A stretch of 64,000 nt of DNA from Serinus canaria (Eukaryota > Chordata > Aves > Passeriformes > Fringillidae), in the NCBI RefSeq assembly GCF_022539315.1, contig NC_066336.1, forward strand, positions 4,840,600 to 4,904,599, read 5' to 3'. The notes under the pieces are model-generated. The model was given only the letters and a program-made list of their open reading frames with translations. It searched no databases and was not told the origin of the DNA. Of this stretch, positions 37,301 through 49,864 are shown one piece after another. A program made the position numbers and the translations under genes. Numbering within the stretch: the stretch's first letter is position 1; each line of letters opens with the position of its first letter.

Positions 37301-40300
37301 CCTGCCTAGTGCTCTCCTCCCTGGCATGCAGGACACAGGAGGTGTTGAAACAGCTATTTCAGGACACACAAAGATCCAATCTGCCTTAAACCTCTGGAAT
37401 GCAGGCACTGAGGTGTGAACCTCTCCTTAGCACTGCCTCTTTTCTCTAGAAGTCCGTGGATCTCCTCAGTGTTTCTCCCACTTTTCCAGGCAGGGATGGG
37501 GTTGTTATTCAAGGGGGACAGGCTGCATTGCAGAGCAAATGGAGTTTAGAGAAAATCCAGCTCGTGTTGCTGCTTGCTGATGAAATGCAGGAAGAAGGGG
37601 AGCAGTTTTACACCAGGAATTCTTCCTCGTTTTTGCACAGGGAGACTCAAGAATGACTCAGCTCTGGTTTTACTGGGCAGGATGAGACCTTTGGCCCTAT
37701 TAAGGTGGGACAGCCAGGGTTGTTAAAGTGATTCAGGTGCATCAGAATGCCAAAATGCAGATGGCAGTTTCAGGAGTCTCTCTGCTGAGGACCCACCATG
37801 GGCCCCACTTGAAATGTGCTGCACTCACAGCATCTGGAGGAAGATGAGAGGGACATTTTAAACCTCTCAGAAGTGCAGTGCGAGGTGTCCCCCAAGCTCC
37901 TTGCCCTGGAGAGTTGTGCCAGGGGCACGTGGGCTTCCCTACTCCTCTTTTAGAGGTCCCAGCTCCTGGGCAGGGATGTCAATCTCGGCTTGCCCGAGGC
38001 ATTCGGTGAGGCTTAACCCCGAGAGCCTGGAGCTCTGCGGGAGGAACGCTGAACGTTCACGGGGAGCAGCTGTGATTGCAAGAACTGAAGCTCATTGGGG
38101 TCATTTTCTGCCAGGGCCCCGGGGAAGCACTGGGTCGTAATGACATGCACTGTGATCGTTTGTCAGATGGAGATGTCATTAGCGGCCGCTCATGTCTCTC
38201 CAGGGAAGACACCCGAGGCTGGGGAGGGCTCTCCCCAGTGTGCACATCTCTGCCTCTATCCAGTTAGTTCGTGTTCTGTTTGCCTCTCCTGGTCCCCTGA
38301 GATGTGTTCAGGGAAGGAAGGAGATGATTGTGCTTGACTCCTCTTCTCTCTGCTGGACTTAACAAGGATTGACATTCTTTTAAATGAAGAGGAAGAGGCA
38401 GGAGATGAGAGCCTTGGGATCAGAACTGCAAGGCTCTTCCAAGAGGATTTGTTCTGGTTTAGTCTGTGGTTACACCTTCTCTCCCCTCCATCTCCCCATC
38501 CCACTCTGCTCCCTCCTAACACCCACACGCACAGCAATCTTCCACTCCCTGCTGTGACTTTCTGGGGAAGAGGCTGTCATGTGAAATCCTGGGAGAGAGA
38601 GAGAGTTACCACATGGAGCTCTCTGAAAGCATCAGAACAGGCCTTGCAGAACAGGCCAGCAGCCGGAGGAACGCTGCGCTCCCCCTCCCCGAAATCCTGG
38701 GCGCTCCTCTCACGGATGGGAGGTGGGGGGGAGCGGGGAATCGTCTTGGAAGCTTGGGAGCCGCCTACACACATGGCAAGTCTTGTCAGCAGCTGATAAA
38801 AGAGGTGGGAGGTGGGGAGATTTCGAGGGGGTAGAATGTGGAGGTTCTCATGCCCACACAGTTCCCCCATCCTGTCTCCTGCAGGGCTCCCACAGCTGGG
38901 ATGGCCACGGGCTTGGCCCCGTTGGTGACACACGTGCGGAGAGGAGAGACCCCAAAAAGGGACTGGGATGTACCTCAGCACTGACGCAGAGGTAGGGACC
39001 ATTAAGCAATTACTTATAATAGTAATCTGACATGCTTTTCCCCTCTACAAAAAGCAGCATTTCCTTTTGTAATAAAAGCACAGGCTGTTCTGTGTTCTTT
39101 ATTCACCTCCACGCTCACTGAACAGCTTTGGGGATAGAAGTGACGATGATCCCCGCTCTCAAGTCGCTCTCACCACTGACCTGCTACCCTTAATGATGGG
39201 GGATTTATAGCTGAGAAGGTTTAGCACTGTAGAGTGCTGCCGTCAGGATAGGGCTGGCCAGATCCCTATGGCAGAAGGAAGGAGCCAGACTCCCTCCTCA
39301 CCTGAGTCATTAAATAGACAATTAAGTGTTTGGTGTTGGCGTAAACACAGGCAAATTAGTCACTGGAGAAAACCTCAGTGCCTGTGATGGCTGGCTGTGG
39401 TTAGACGGTGGTGGTGACAAACACCTGTGACAGCAGAAGGCCAAGAGACATGGAGATGGCATGGCTTGGCATGCTCCTGGCTCTGAAGTTTCTCCCTGAT
39501 GCCAGCTGATTTTTGGGATGCTCAGCATCTTGCAGGACACGAGCAAACCTGGCCACAGCAGAAGCAGCAAGATCAAAGTGAAATCTTCAGGAGAAGCACC
39601 CATGGAGAGCTAAGGAAGAGTTTGTCCTGCCCTTCAGAGAGCAGATGCACAAGGCAGAGCTCTGGCACGGTTTTGGATTTCTGCAAGGAGAACAGAGTGA
39701 GGCACTGGCCTGGTTTCCAGGAAAGGAGAACAGTGTGTCACAGAGAAGGCATTGAAAAGACCCGAGGCTTCTGCCTCAGCTTTTGGTCTTACTCCTGCAG
39801 ACACGTGGGTGCTTGGGAGTTCAAAAGGCTGAACTGGAGGCTGTCCTGCAGCTGGCACAGGACACAGCCCACAGAAGCTGTGGGCTCCTCCTGCAGAGCT
39901 GCTGGAGCAGACACCACAGAGGGTGTCCCCGTCTCTGCTGGAGATCCCTGCTCAGCTCACATCAATCCCTGCAGCGCTGACCTTTGCAGTGGGACTGTGG
40001 CAATCAGAGGAGGGCAGGAAGGCTTGGTACAAGGCACCACCTCCAGTGCCCAGAGCCTCCAAAAGACATTGGCAGCCCTTCAACAACATCTCAAAACCTC
40101 ACAGGATCTCTGACATCCTCTCCAGCTGGTGCATCCCACAGCACAGGTAGGGCTGGGCGCACCACACGTTTCCTCTAGCTGACCCACCCATTTCCTATTT
40201 TCTGCAGACATGACAACTAGTGAGTTAATCCTGCAGGCCATAAACTAAGCTGTATTAGCAGACACCATCTGTCCTTTTTCATTTGCTGATGCACGACCTA

Positions 40301-43300
40301 TTTTGCTGTGTAGTGGAGCAGGCACTGCAATTTTGGGGCTTGCATGTTGCAGTGTCCCTGTTGCCAGGGCATAATCCACTGCTCACAGGGACCTGCTAGT
40401 GGGAGAAAGCTCCAGTGAACTGAGCACCACTGGGACCTGCTGCCATGGGCAGGTGGTGGTTGAAGTCTGTCCCCGTGGCTGCCTGGCCTCCAAGGAGATT
40501 TGGGCTTCAATCCCACAAAGCACCTGGGAAGGGAAAGGTCTCAGCAGAACTTCCAAGGACAAGGCATGACTGCTCTCAGCAGGGTCTTCTGAAGCCCCTT
40601 CAGCAATGGCCACATCCAGATTCCCTCACTTGCCAGGAGGTCGTGGAGAGACCTGGATTCTCATCCCAAAGTGGGGTTTGTGGGAACAGGCTCAGCACTC
40701 CAGCTACTCTGCTCTGGCCTGGAGTAATTCCTGTGCTTTACAGAGCTGAGCAATGGCAATCTCACCAGGATAGGGAAAGACAGGAAGAGAACTCTTCCTT
40801 TATCCCTCTGATCATGTCTTGGAGGATTGTGGTGACCCTTGTCTGGGTACAGAAGTACAGACATTGTGAAAGGTCATAAAACCATCAGGATTTTCCAAGC
40901 CAGTTATTATTTGACTTTACCAGCTCTTGAGGCAATTCCAAAGGTTAGTGCCTTGTCGAAAGAAGCCTCCTGAATTTTCCAACTTTCAATTTAACTCAGT
41001 GCTGGTGGTAGGAATTTTTCCTGAAACAAAAAGCCAGGAAATTCTGTGGCTATGTGCTAAGGAGTCAGGAGGGAGCTGAGAGCAGGGCTGGGTGCTGACA
41101 CACTCATCTGTTCCTCACAGCCAGCATGATCAATGGTCACTGACCTCTGGACTCCCAAAATCAGCCAGAGAATTTTCAGCTTCCTGCCTCACTGCACAAA
41201 AGCAGAAGAGAGAATGGAAGGAGTTATTCAGACTGGCCTTAGCCAGACCACTCCTCTCTAACTTAGCTCAGTTGCATTATTTGGGTTTTCCAAAGGACTC
41301 CCAAGCTCCTGGCTAGGATGTGACCCAAAACCACCCCCTTCTGTGCCATCAGTGTCCTCTGAGTATCCAGCACTGCCAGAAAGCTGGCCTGGAGTCATTC
41401 CCTTTTCCTGCTAGTCCAGCTCTTTTCTCTTAGAAATGGCTTAAGCTTTGAACCCTGGGGTTTCCTACCCTGAAATCTGTGGTAGCTCCTGCACAGTCTC
41501 GCTGCCTGCAGAGGTGTTTGACCCCTCTGCTGAGCTCTGTACCCTCAGCTTCCAGCAGCAGCAAGCCCTGCTGTCTCCTTCCTGCCTTCCCTAAGCTTTT
41601 CTCAGTGTTCCTCTGTGCTGTTGACTCTGCATCAGGTGTGAATAATGTTCCACAACATGCCCTGGTGTTCCTGCAAGCTGTGCTCCCCATCCTGCACTGG
41701 GAAGAGGAGAGCTGGTGTCAGGATCTCTGAGCTAGACACAGACTGACAGTTTGGGGTGTAAATCCCCTCAGCGTGAGACTGATCCCATCTTTTCTTCTGT
41801 CTCTCTCTGAGCTTTGGGAGGACTGGCTCAAGAACTGTATTGATCTCAGTCCAGGAACAAACAATCCCTTTCCACAGGCCACAGCCTCTCTCTCCTGTGT
41901 GTCATGTGAGGAAGAGGAGCAGGGAAGGGCAGTGCTTTGCCAAGACTAGAATGTACCCACAACTGTGACTGCTGTCAGGAGGTGGGAAGAGGAAGAAAGA
42001 GCCCATGTGGTCAGCCCTGGAAAGGGCAGTTCCTGCTGAGAACTGCCTGGGGAACAGTCCCATTTTCATAACCAGCAACAGCTGTGAAAAGGGGAAAGAA
42101 CAGTGATTCTGGACTCTGCCAGCAGCACCTCTTGCCTCCAGCCAGGCTGGGGGAGCAGGGAGAGCTCCCAGCACAGCCCTCTGGAAAACATGTGTCATTT
42201 TCCAGAGGGCTGAGCCAGCATTAACCAGGTGGGGAATGTGTGAGCCTCTCACTCTGAACATGTGCTTGCTCAGGGTTCCCTTGTCTCAGCTGAGATCTTT
42301 CCCCCCAGTCTGACCCTTGGCTGCCAGGCCCCTGTCCCCAGCTCGGTCCAGGGCTGTTCCCCCTGTGCTCTGTTCTCTGCAGCACAAGGTGGGCAAAGGG
42401 AGAGGGGAGCTGTGGTTTGTCCTTCATTCCTGGGCTGGCATAGAAAGGCAAATGGGGTTTGTTCTGCTTGGTTTTGCTGCTGACCCACGCCTTCCTTCCC
42501 CCAACCTGATGCAGTGACCACAAGCCCATTCTCTCTAACTTCAAGCACAACCCACCTTTACCACAACCAGGAAATTCCTCTTCTCCCCCCCTCCTCTCCC
42601 TCAGCCCTTCACCACCATGAGAAACACTCATCCCTCACTGGGGCTTGTCATCTGTGGGCTGTCTTAACCAGAGCTGGAGCAAACTGCCCCCTGTGCTGCC
42701 TCAGGCTGGGCTGTGCACAGCAGAAAATTGAGTAGGAGGTTTCTGGGGCGATCAGTGTGCACTGAGACCTCAAATGCTTCTCTGAAATCAGGCCCAGCTG
42801 TGGCTCCAGAGCATCCTTCTAACAGGGAGGCAGCAGCCTCTCATCTGCCCAGCCCTGCCATCTCTGATCCAGGCTGCCATCCCTATTCCCCTGAGCACCA
42901 GGAAAGTCCAGTGCCTGACACTGAAACAGCAGTAGCTGCCAAGAGCCTCTCAGCTGCCTCTGAGTTACAGAATCCCTCCCTGCAGGCTCTCAAGAGGAGC
43001 AGTCAGCAAAACCAGCCCTATTTAACCAAAGCAGAGACAGCCTGGCTTTACATGGCCTCCCTCTGCCTTTCTCTGCTCCCCTGGAATTGGGCATTTTTTG
43101 GGAAAAGTCCCTCAGGGCAGCACTGGCTCCTGCGCTTCCCCCTGGATGTGAAGCTCAGCCACAGCAGCACACAGGGGTTCACACAGCTCTGGGTGCTGCT
43201 CCAGCTATTCCCTCCCCCCTTCCATGGATCTCCTGGAGGATTCACAGCCCAGCACCTAAGGATGCTCCCCATCCCCAGAAGAATGCCCTCAGCATGGGAT

Positions 43301-46300
43301 GAGCAGCGAAATTGCAGCTGGAAAATCTGGCAGTGGACGTGGAGCAAGCCCTGTCCCCGGGCTGAGGACCAGGAATGCCTCTTTCCCATCCAACACGCCA
43401 AGGCTCTGAGCCCTGCCAAACCCCAGTGTTTGTTCCTGCCTTTGGCAAGCAAGGGATGGCAACAAAAGCATGTGCGAGGCAGAAGGAGTTCAGTGAAGGA
43501 GGGAAGTGGGTTTCTCTTGGGTCTCTGTGACCTTTTCTGGTTTGGAAAGAACAGAGATGTGCAGAGATGCTCACAATGCACAGCAAGGCTGTTTCCACTG
43601 CCCCAGCAGCAGAACAAACCTCGTGGCCTCCTTCAGTCACAAGAAATTGGAGCCCAGAGCCACAGCCCAGCCTTTGGCTGCTGGGGTAGAACCAAAAATC
43701 CAGCTCCTCGGAGTTGGTGCCTTTGCCTGTTTGCAAGGAAAATTTATGTGCAGCCATGGAACCTCACAATGGGCTTGTCTTCCAGCCCTGGTTCTCAGAC
43801 ACAGCTCCTGCTGTGGGATGGGAACAATTTTTCTTCAGCTGGCAGCAGCTGAGCCAAGTTGTTTTGGAGTCCATGGACTGGGACTTATGTCAGCAGTGCC
43901 CTTGGCCATGAGGATCCCATTGACTCTCACCTCTCTCCTTGGAGAAGCAAGCACAGAGAAGGAGCTGTTGAGGCAGGGCCAAGAGAAGGGCTGAGACTGA
44001 ATGACTCCAGCCATTTCTCCGTGTGCTTCCGGCCCTTACAGCTCAACCTCAGAGAGAAAAAGTGGTGCTGGCAGGTGGAAAGAAGAGGAGTGGGGTTCTG
44101 TGCAGGTAAATCAGGAATGCTCCTCCATCCTTCAACAGCTGAGAGTCAGGAGCAGGTTTATAACAAAGATAGAAAAGCTGATTTGGCCAGAGAGATAATA
44201 TTTCTGTTGGGAACCAGAGAACTATTGATTACTCAAATAACCTCAACTATTTAACAAACAGCTACCTCAGCAGAAAGAAATTTCAGCCTGGCTTTAGGGA
44301 GAGGATCGAGGGGTCTCCAGGGTGGCCAGGCAACAGTGGGAATGTGTATTCCCACTCTCCTTGACTCTCCTTGCTGCACTGCTGCCCTGCCTGCTCCCAG
44401 TGGCACCAGATAAGTAAGGAGTGAAAACAAACACCAAGGAGGTGCCTGTAATTGCCTCTAACAAAGGAAGGGGGAAATGTTTACTGCATGGAGTCATGGC
44501 CAAGATAGCCTGTGAAATAGGCAGGATTAAAATGTCTCACAGGACCTGGCTCAGCTGCCAGGGCCTTCTCTGGACACTGGCACAAAGGCAGCTCCTCCTG
44601 ATGCTCCAGGTCTCTGCAGAGGCTCACAGATCCATAGCACTTTTCCCAGGAGGGAGCACAAGTTCCCTGTTAATGTATTTATGTATTATTGTGTGCCTGG
44701 CAGTGACAGCCTGTGGTGGGGGCTGAACACACAGGTGACAGAGCATGGCTGTGGGGACAGGGTCACACCAAGGCACTGGGAACATGTCAGAGCCTCAGCT
44801 GCTGCAGCTGATGTGCAGATGCCAGGCTTTGCAATATTCACATGATCATCCCTTTTGCAGTGTAGGCAAGTATGGGGGAAAGCAAAGAGAGCCAGCTGAG
44901 CCACGGAGAAGGTCAAGGACTAGGAGGGGGTGACTTGGCCTTTCTGTTTGTGAGAGGTCCTGGTGCCATTCCTGCACTGAATTTTGAATAACCTTGAAAA
45001 AAATCAAGTTGGAACATGACTTTGAAGCAGTCCTGCTGCTGGTCATGCAGAACCACAACCTGGGAAATGAAACTGCAGAAGAACAGCAGTGTTAACTCCT
45101 CTCTGCACCCTTCCCAAGCTGGCCCTGGGAGCCCTGCTCAGGCTGTGCCCAGTGAGGTCCCCCTTGGGGCACAGGGGCCCATCCCAAGCTGGCTCCCTCC
45201 CAGCACAGCTGCCCTGGGCAGAGCTGAGAGCTGGCACAGAGCAGCTGATGGGCCCTCCCCTCCCTGCCCGCCCATGCCAGAGGCTTGGAATGCAGCTGGC
45301 CCTGCAGCCACCTGGGTGACAGCACTGCCTGTCACCCTCCCAGCGTGGGGTTCCCACCCCTTGCTCCCAGAGAAGCCCCACAGAGCAGCACAAGCTGTTG
45401 CTGTTGGCAGTTTCCATCCCATAAGCAGCAGTATGGCCACCTGGGCCACTCCCAAGTGGTCCCAGTAGACCAAGCATGTGTGCCTTGGTGGGGAGGGATT
45501 GTGCCTCACACAGCAATTGCTTCCCTGATTAAAGCATATTTATGCTTCTGGTTGCAATTGCACTCTCAAGCACTCCTGGCTGCATTTCTTCATGGTCCCA
45601 CTGGGTCACAGCCCCCAGCCCTTTAAATGCTTTATAATGGGCTGGTTCAACAAAATGGTTGTGACAGGAGCATTGGCCTCTCCCTGTTCATGGGTTTCAA
45701 GCAAGGTTTCTACTTTGTGCCTCTTCCATCTCCATTCCCATATTGGTTTCTGACACCCACAGGGGTCACCAGCATTGAGCTTTTGGCCCCAGCTGTGTTT
45801 CCTCAGTCAGGCACACACTGAGAATCCTGACAGGCCAGCAGCAGGTCAGCACAGATGTGTGGGGTGCTCACAAACTCATTTTCTACTTTGCTAAGGCTGT
45901 GTAGCCTGAGTGTAGGTGGAGAGTCCCTAAACCCCACTGCTGTGGGATCAGAGCTGGGATCCCACAAGCAGCAAGGAACCAGCCCAACTCTTGAATTAAG
46001 AAAAAGACGAAATTCCCCCCAGGACCACGGGCCAGCACAGCACACAGGTACTGCTGGGCTGCTGCTGGGCAGAGGTGACTGTCACCCTTACCCCCTCTGC
46101 TAACAAAACAGATCCCGTTATGCAACCTTTGTGCTAAAAGGCAACACGACACCCTGAGAGGCTTCAAGGACTTTGTTGTTTTGCCTTCCAGGTCTGCAAT
46201 CCCCAGGATTCACAACCAGAGAGCTGCTGGCAGTACCCATGCACCTGGCTGCCTTCCCCAGAACTATTGCACAGGCAGGGGAAGTGCTGAGGCTGCTGGG

Positions 46301-46730
46301 GATGTGCAGTTTAGGATTCCCACCACAAACACGCTGCTGGGCTGGGTCCCAGTGCACCAGCTCTGCTCACAGCCTCCTTTAAGATAGATGCAGCTCGGGG
46401 GATGGAGTCTCAAACTTCTGATTAATTTCATCAATGATCCCTGCTCTGATCCCCAGGGAGAACTCTGCTCCCCTTCTCCAGCCAGGGACCAGTGCTGCTC
46501 TCCAGTCTCTTTATCCTGTTCTGGAAGTGCAGGTACTCCTGACTCTTCCCAGTACAGCACCAGTGACACACACACTGCTATCCTGGGGGGAAGCATCTGC
46601 ACCAGTTTCTGCACCAGCCAGCTGGGCTCTGACCTGCTCTCCCTGTCCCACAGCCAAGCCCTGCTGTGCCAGGCTGTTCAGGCATTGTGTAATATTCCCG
46701 CTGCCCAGCAGCCATCCCCCAGCTCCACAT
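34361..46730. other. RNF19B-AK2 intergenic region with no recognised gene
   Basis: About 12 kb of moderate-GC DNA. No exon with family resemblance and no large transposon was recognised. Modest CpG enrichment occurs at about 36640-36700 and 38680-38720. The longest open frame is a 379-codon plus-strand frame at 42713-43852, which I do not recognise. Human RNF19B and AK2 are likewise neighbours with a gene desert between them. Confidence 0.5.
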
Positions 46731-46734
46731 CACC

Positions 46735-47060
46735 CCGAGAGTTGCCGAGCAGGCGCTGATCCCACAGCAGCCCACGGAGCCCCCCCTGCCCCGCTGCCCC
46801 CGGGCATCCCTTACCTGTCCCCGGAGCCCACTCCCGGTGCCGCGCTCTCCCCTCCGCAGTCTCCCCGCTCTCCCTTTCCCACTCCCCTTCCCTCTGCGCC
46901 ACCTCCCCGCGTGATGTCAGCGCAGCCCGGCCCCCGCAGCCTCCCCAGCGCACCCTCCACGCCACGCAGCCGCCCATCGCATCCCGCTGCTGCTGCTGCT
47001 GCTTCCCTGCCCAGCGTTGCCACAGCGACAGCAGGGGAATCCCATCCTCTGCTCCTCCAC
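46735..47060 (-). promoter_or_regulatory. Orphan CpG island with a minus-strand splice donor
   Basis: A CpG-dense island of about 320 bp in CpG-poor surroundings. It contains TGATGTCAG, similar to a CRE/AP-1 site, and a CTG/CAG run near 46990. On the minus strand GGGGACAG/GTAAGG at 46815/46814 is a consensus 5' splice site. A minus-strand frame of 97 codons (ATG at 47104) stays open through that donor, but its sequence (Arg/Gly/Ala-rich) matches nothing I know. Most likely the first exon of an unannotated transcript, possibly noncoding. Confidence 0.4.
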
Positions 47061-49077
47061 CTCCCAGGGCCTCGCTTGGTATCAACCACTGCAGCTCTTC
47101 CCAAAGAGACCGCGGGAAGGACAGGGCGACAGCAGGGGACAGCAGCAGGGGGCAGCCAGTGATGGCCTTGTGGCTCAACAAACCTGAAAGGGAAGGGAGA
47201 GCAGAGGGAGCCGGGGGAAGCAGGCTCAGAGCAAACAGGCTCTCACTTTACCCGCAGCAGTTCCACCCGTGTCCCCTGAGCTCTGCCCACCTTCCCACTC
47301 CCTCCATTGCTTGCTCCCAGGCAGTTCTTTGTTCCTCAGCCCCACGTGCTCCTCAGCTCCTTCAGGGCTGTGCACATGAGCACGGTGATGGCACCAAGTC
47401 CCCACAGACATCTCTGCAGAGGCTTCTCCTCGCCCCACATCAAGGTCAGAGATCAGGTTATTGATCAGAAACTTAAGCCCAGCTCCAAACCAGACCATCA
47501 GGAGTCGGTGGGCTCATTACCACCAACCACAAACCCACAGTGAAAGGTTTTCCTGCAATCCCTGTCGCCAATGGTTTCATTGGGAAGGGAAAAGGGCAGA
47601 TACATTTTTAGGACTGCAGCACATTTTTAATGGAAAGAGATGGCCCAGGGCTTTCATCCCTCCCCCCATTCAAGATGCTGTTTCTTTTCAGCAGAAATAT
47701 TGCTGCATTAGAGAACAGGTCACTTCCTCTATCAGTGAGAATTCAGTGTCCTATTTGATGCTGGTCCTTGTGCTATAAATAGGAATTTTCCCCTTTTATA
47801 GTTGCTGAATAATTGTGTGTATGAAATATGAACACAGTTTTCAAAAGAGTGCCTGATAAGCAGCTTGCTGGAACGAAATGGTTGAGCAGAAGGAATTTAC
47901 AGCACCTGCAGAGCATCGTGTGCTGTGGAAAACATTCAAGGTCAGCCTGAGAGAGACAGGTCACAGCACAGATCCAGCTCCAGAGGATCCAGGCTTGAGC
48001 TCACAGACTCCCCACTGCAGCCTCCCCACAGCTCCCCAACAATCCATTTCATGCTCCACACTCGGTAAGGATCAAACAGAGGCAGCCCAGCTCAGAGGAG
48101 CCAGGACTCCTCCATCCCACAGACCAGAAAGCCAGGAGCAGCAGGCAGAACAGGTTTTTAAAACAACAGCAGGCAAGGAGCAGAGGACACAATCCCAGAC
48201 AAGGAGGAAGAGCAAAGTTTAACATCCACCATCAAAAGGAACAAGGGAAGAACACCACAAAGGCCAGAGAGGCACAAGAATGGTAATGGGAGGTGCAGAG
48301 AGGTAATGAAAACACCTGAGCACAGACAGAATGGCGGAGGAGCAGGAGAGCACAATTATGCTGGAAAACCAATAATTTCTGCAGGAAATGGGTACAAGCA
48401 GCCCAATCCTTTCTGGTGCCTGAACACATGCAGGGCTGCAAGAATCGTGGATAAACAACAAACCTCCATCAGTCCATCAGGAACAGCCTCCTCTGGGATA
48501 CCACAGAGGGTCAGAGTCCCTGTGGAGGCAGGAGGAAGGGAGGCCAGGAAATGTTCTCATTCCCTGCATTAGGACAGAATTTTCCCAGTGAATTTAGAGA
48601 GAGGGAGGGATGCAGCAAAGTATGAAAGGCAGAAACAGAAGACACAATAATGTGGCTTCCAGTTGCTGCAGGAGGAGAGAAGGAAATAACATCAGCTCCT
48701 CCATACACTGGAGATTCAAAGGGAGGAGGAAAAAAAGGGATTACATCAGTTAAAATGCTGCAAGGAGCTCTGGACAGAGAGGATACACAGGGGGGCTTGG
48801 TGCTTTCAGCCTCACACAGGAAGAAACAGGAGAGAGAACCAGCAAAAAACCACCATTGCTATGGTGATCTAAAGCATTGGACACACTCAGCGAGGAGAAG
48901 AGATAAAAGGAATTACAAGCCACATTTCCAGCTGCACAGAACATCCTTGAGATAGGATCAGGCCCCAGGATCCACCCAGCTCAATTGTTAGTTGATGCTG
49001 TCATCTGCCTCCTCATCCTCCACGCTGTCTGCAGGTCAAAGAGGACACAGCACCAGATACAAATGTAAAGGGGTTAT

Positions 49078-49083
49078 TTTATT
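49078..49083 (-). terminator. Possible polyadenylation signal for the long AK2 transcript
   Basis: Minus-strand AATAAA about 780 nt downstream of the candidate alternative AK2 terminal exon at 49864. The assignment depends on that exon being real. Confidence 0.3.
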
Positions 49084-49864
49084 ATTGATTCAGAGGTTAG
49101 ACAAGGCACCATTTGATCTAAAAAGAAATGCAAAAAAAAAACCCAATTAAGTGTTATTTTTGCAGGCAATTAAGAAAAGTCTCTTTTGCATTTCTTCAGC
49201 ATTGTGTGAATTCCAGCTTGGTCATGATCACAGAAAAGCCACCCCATTCCCAAGTAAGGCAGGTTTGGACTAGAGCCACAGCCCCTCTGTTCAGCAGCAG
49301 AGAATCCTTGAGAAGTCTTTATGCCAGGGTTTAGGAATGCAGCAGAACAAGAAAAACAGAACTTCCAGGAAAAGACCACAGCATCTCTTTTTCCTTTCCA
49401 TTTCACACATGATGATGAATCATTTGTTCCTTTTGGTCCTCGCTGATAGGAAGCAACTTCAGAAAAAAATCACAGCAAACCTTTCAGTGGCCTCAGTACC
49501 AAGAGCACAGGAGACAAGCCCTGAAAGTCCTGGAGTAACATCTAGCCCTGCCCTCCAACAGGTCAAGGACCTGCAGCTGATCACTGAGAGATGTTTCCCT
49601 CTCCACAATTGTTTTGTCTCCACAAACATGATTTCTAAGGAGAAGGCCGCCTCCTCTTCACAATGATTCTGCCAAATAAGAAATCCAACCAAAACCCAAC
49701 CAAATCAGCCCCCCAACCCCTTGTTTACCATCTCCTTCCCCCCTCCCATCAATCATACCCCCCTCCCAGCTGCCCTCCCTGCACCCAGGGAAGGGCTGCA
49801 ATGGGTGATGTAGCAGAGTGTGCAGCGTTTGGTGGTGTCTCATCTGCTTGATGGAGTCACTCAG
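49084..49864 (-). other. AK2: Candidate alternative terminal exon of AK2 (AK2B-like)
   Basis: An excellent acceptor, a long T/C tract ending ATTCCAG, ends at 49865. The last constitutive AK2 exon contains an internal donor, ACAT/GTAAAG (51792/51791), at the place that gives the short AK2B isoform in mammals. Joining them makes TCT GAG TGA, so the protein would end ATSE instead of [10 protein letters not shown]. Human AK2B ends in a single Ser at this point. The join is inferred from signals; transcripts would settle it. Confidence 0.4.

Noticed and set aside
46434..47162. 242-codon plus-strand frame over the orphan CpG island
   Set aside because: Pro/Ser-rich and unrecognised, with no start context or splice signals on that strand. 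The minus-strand donor is the stronger signal.
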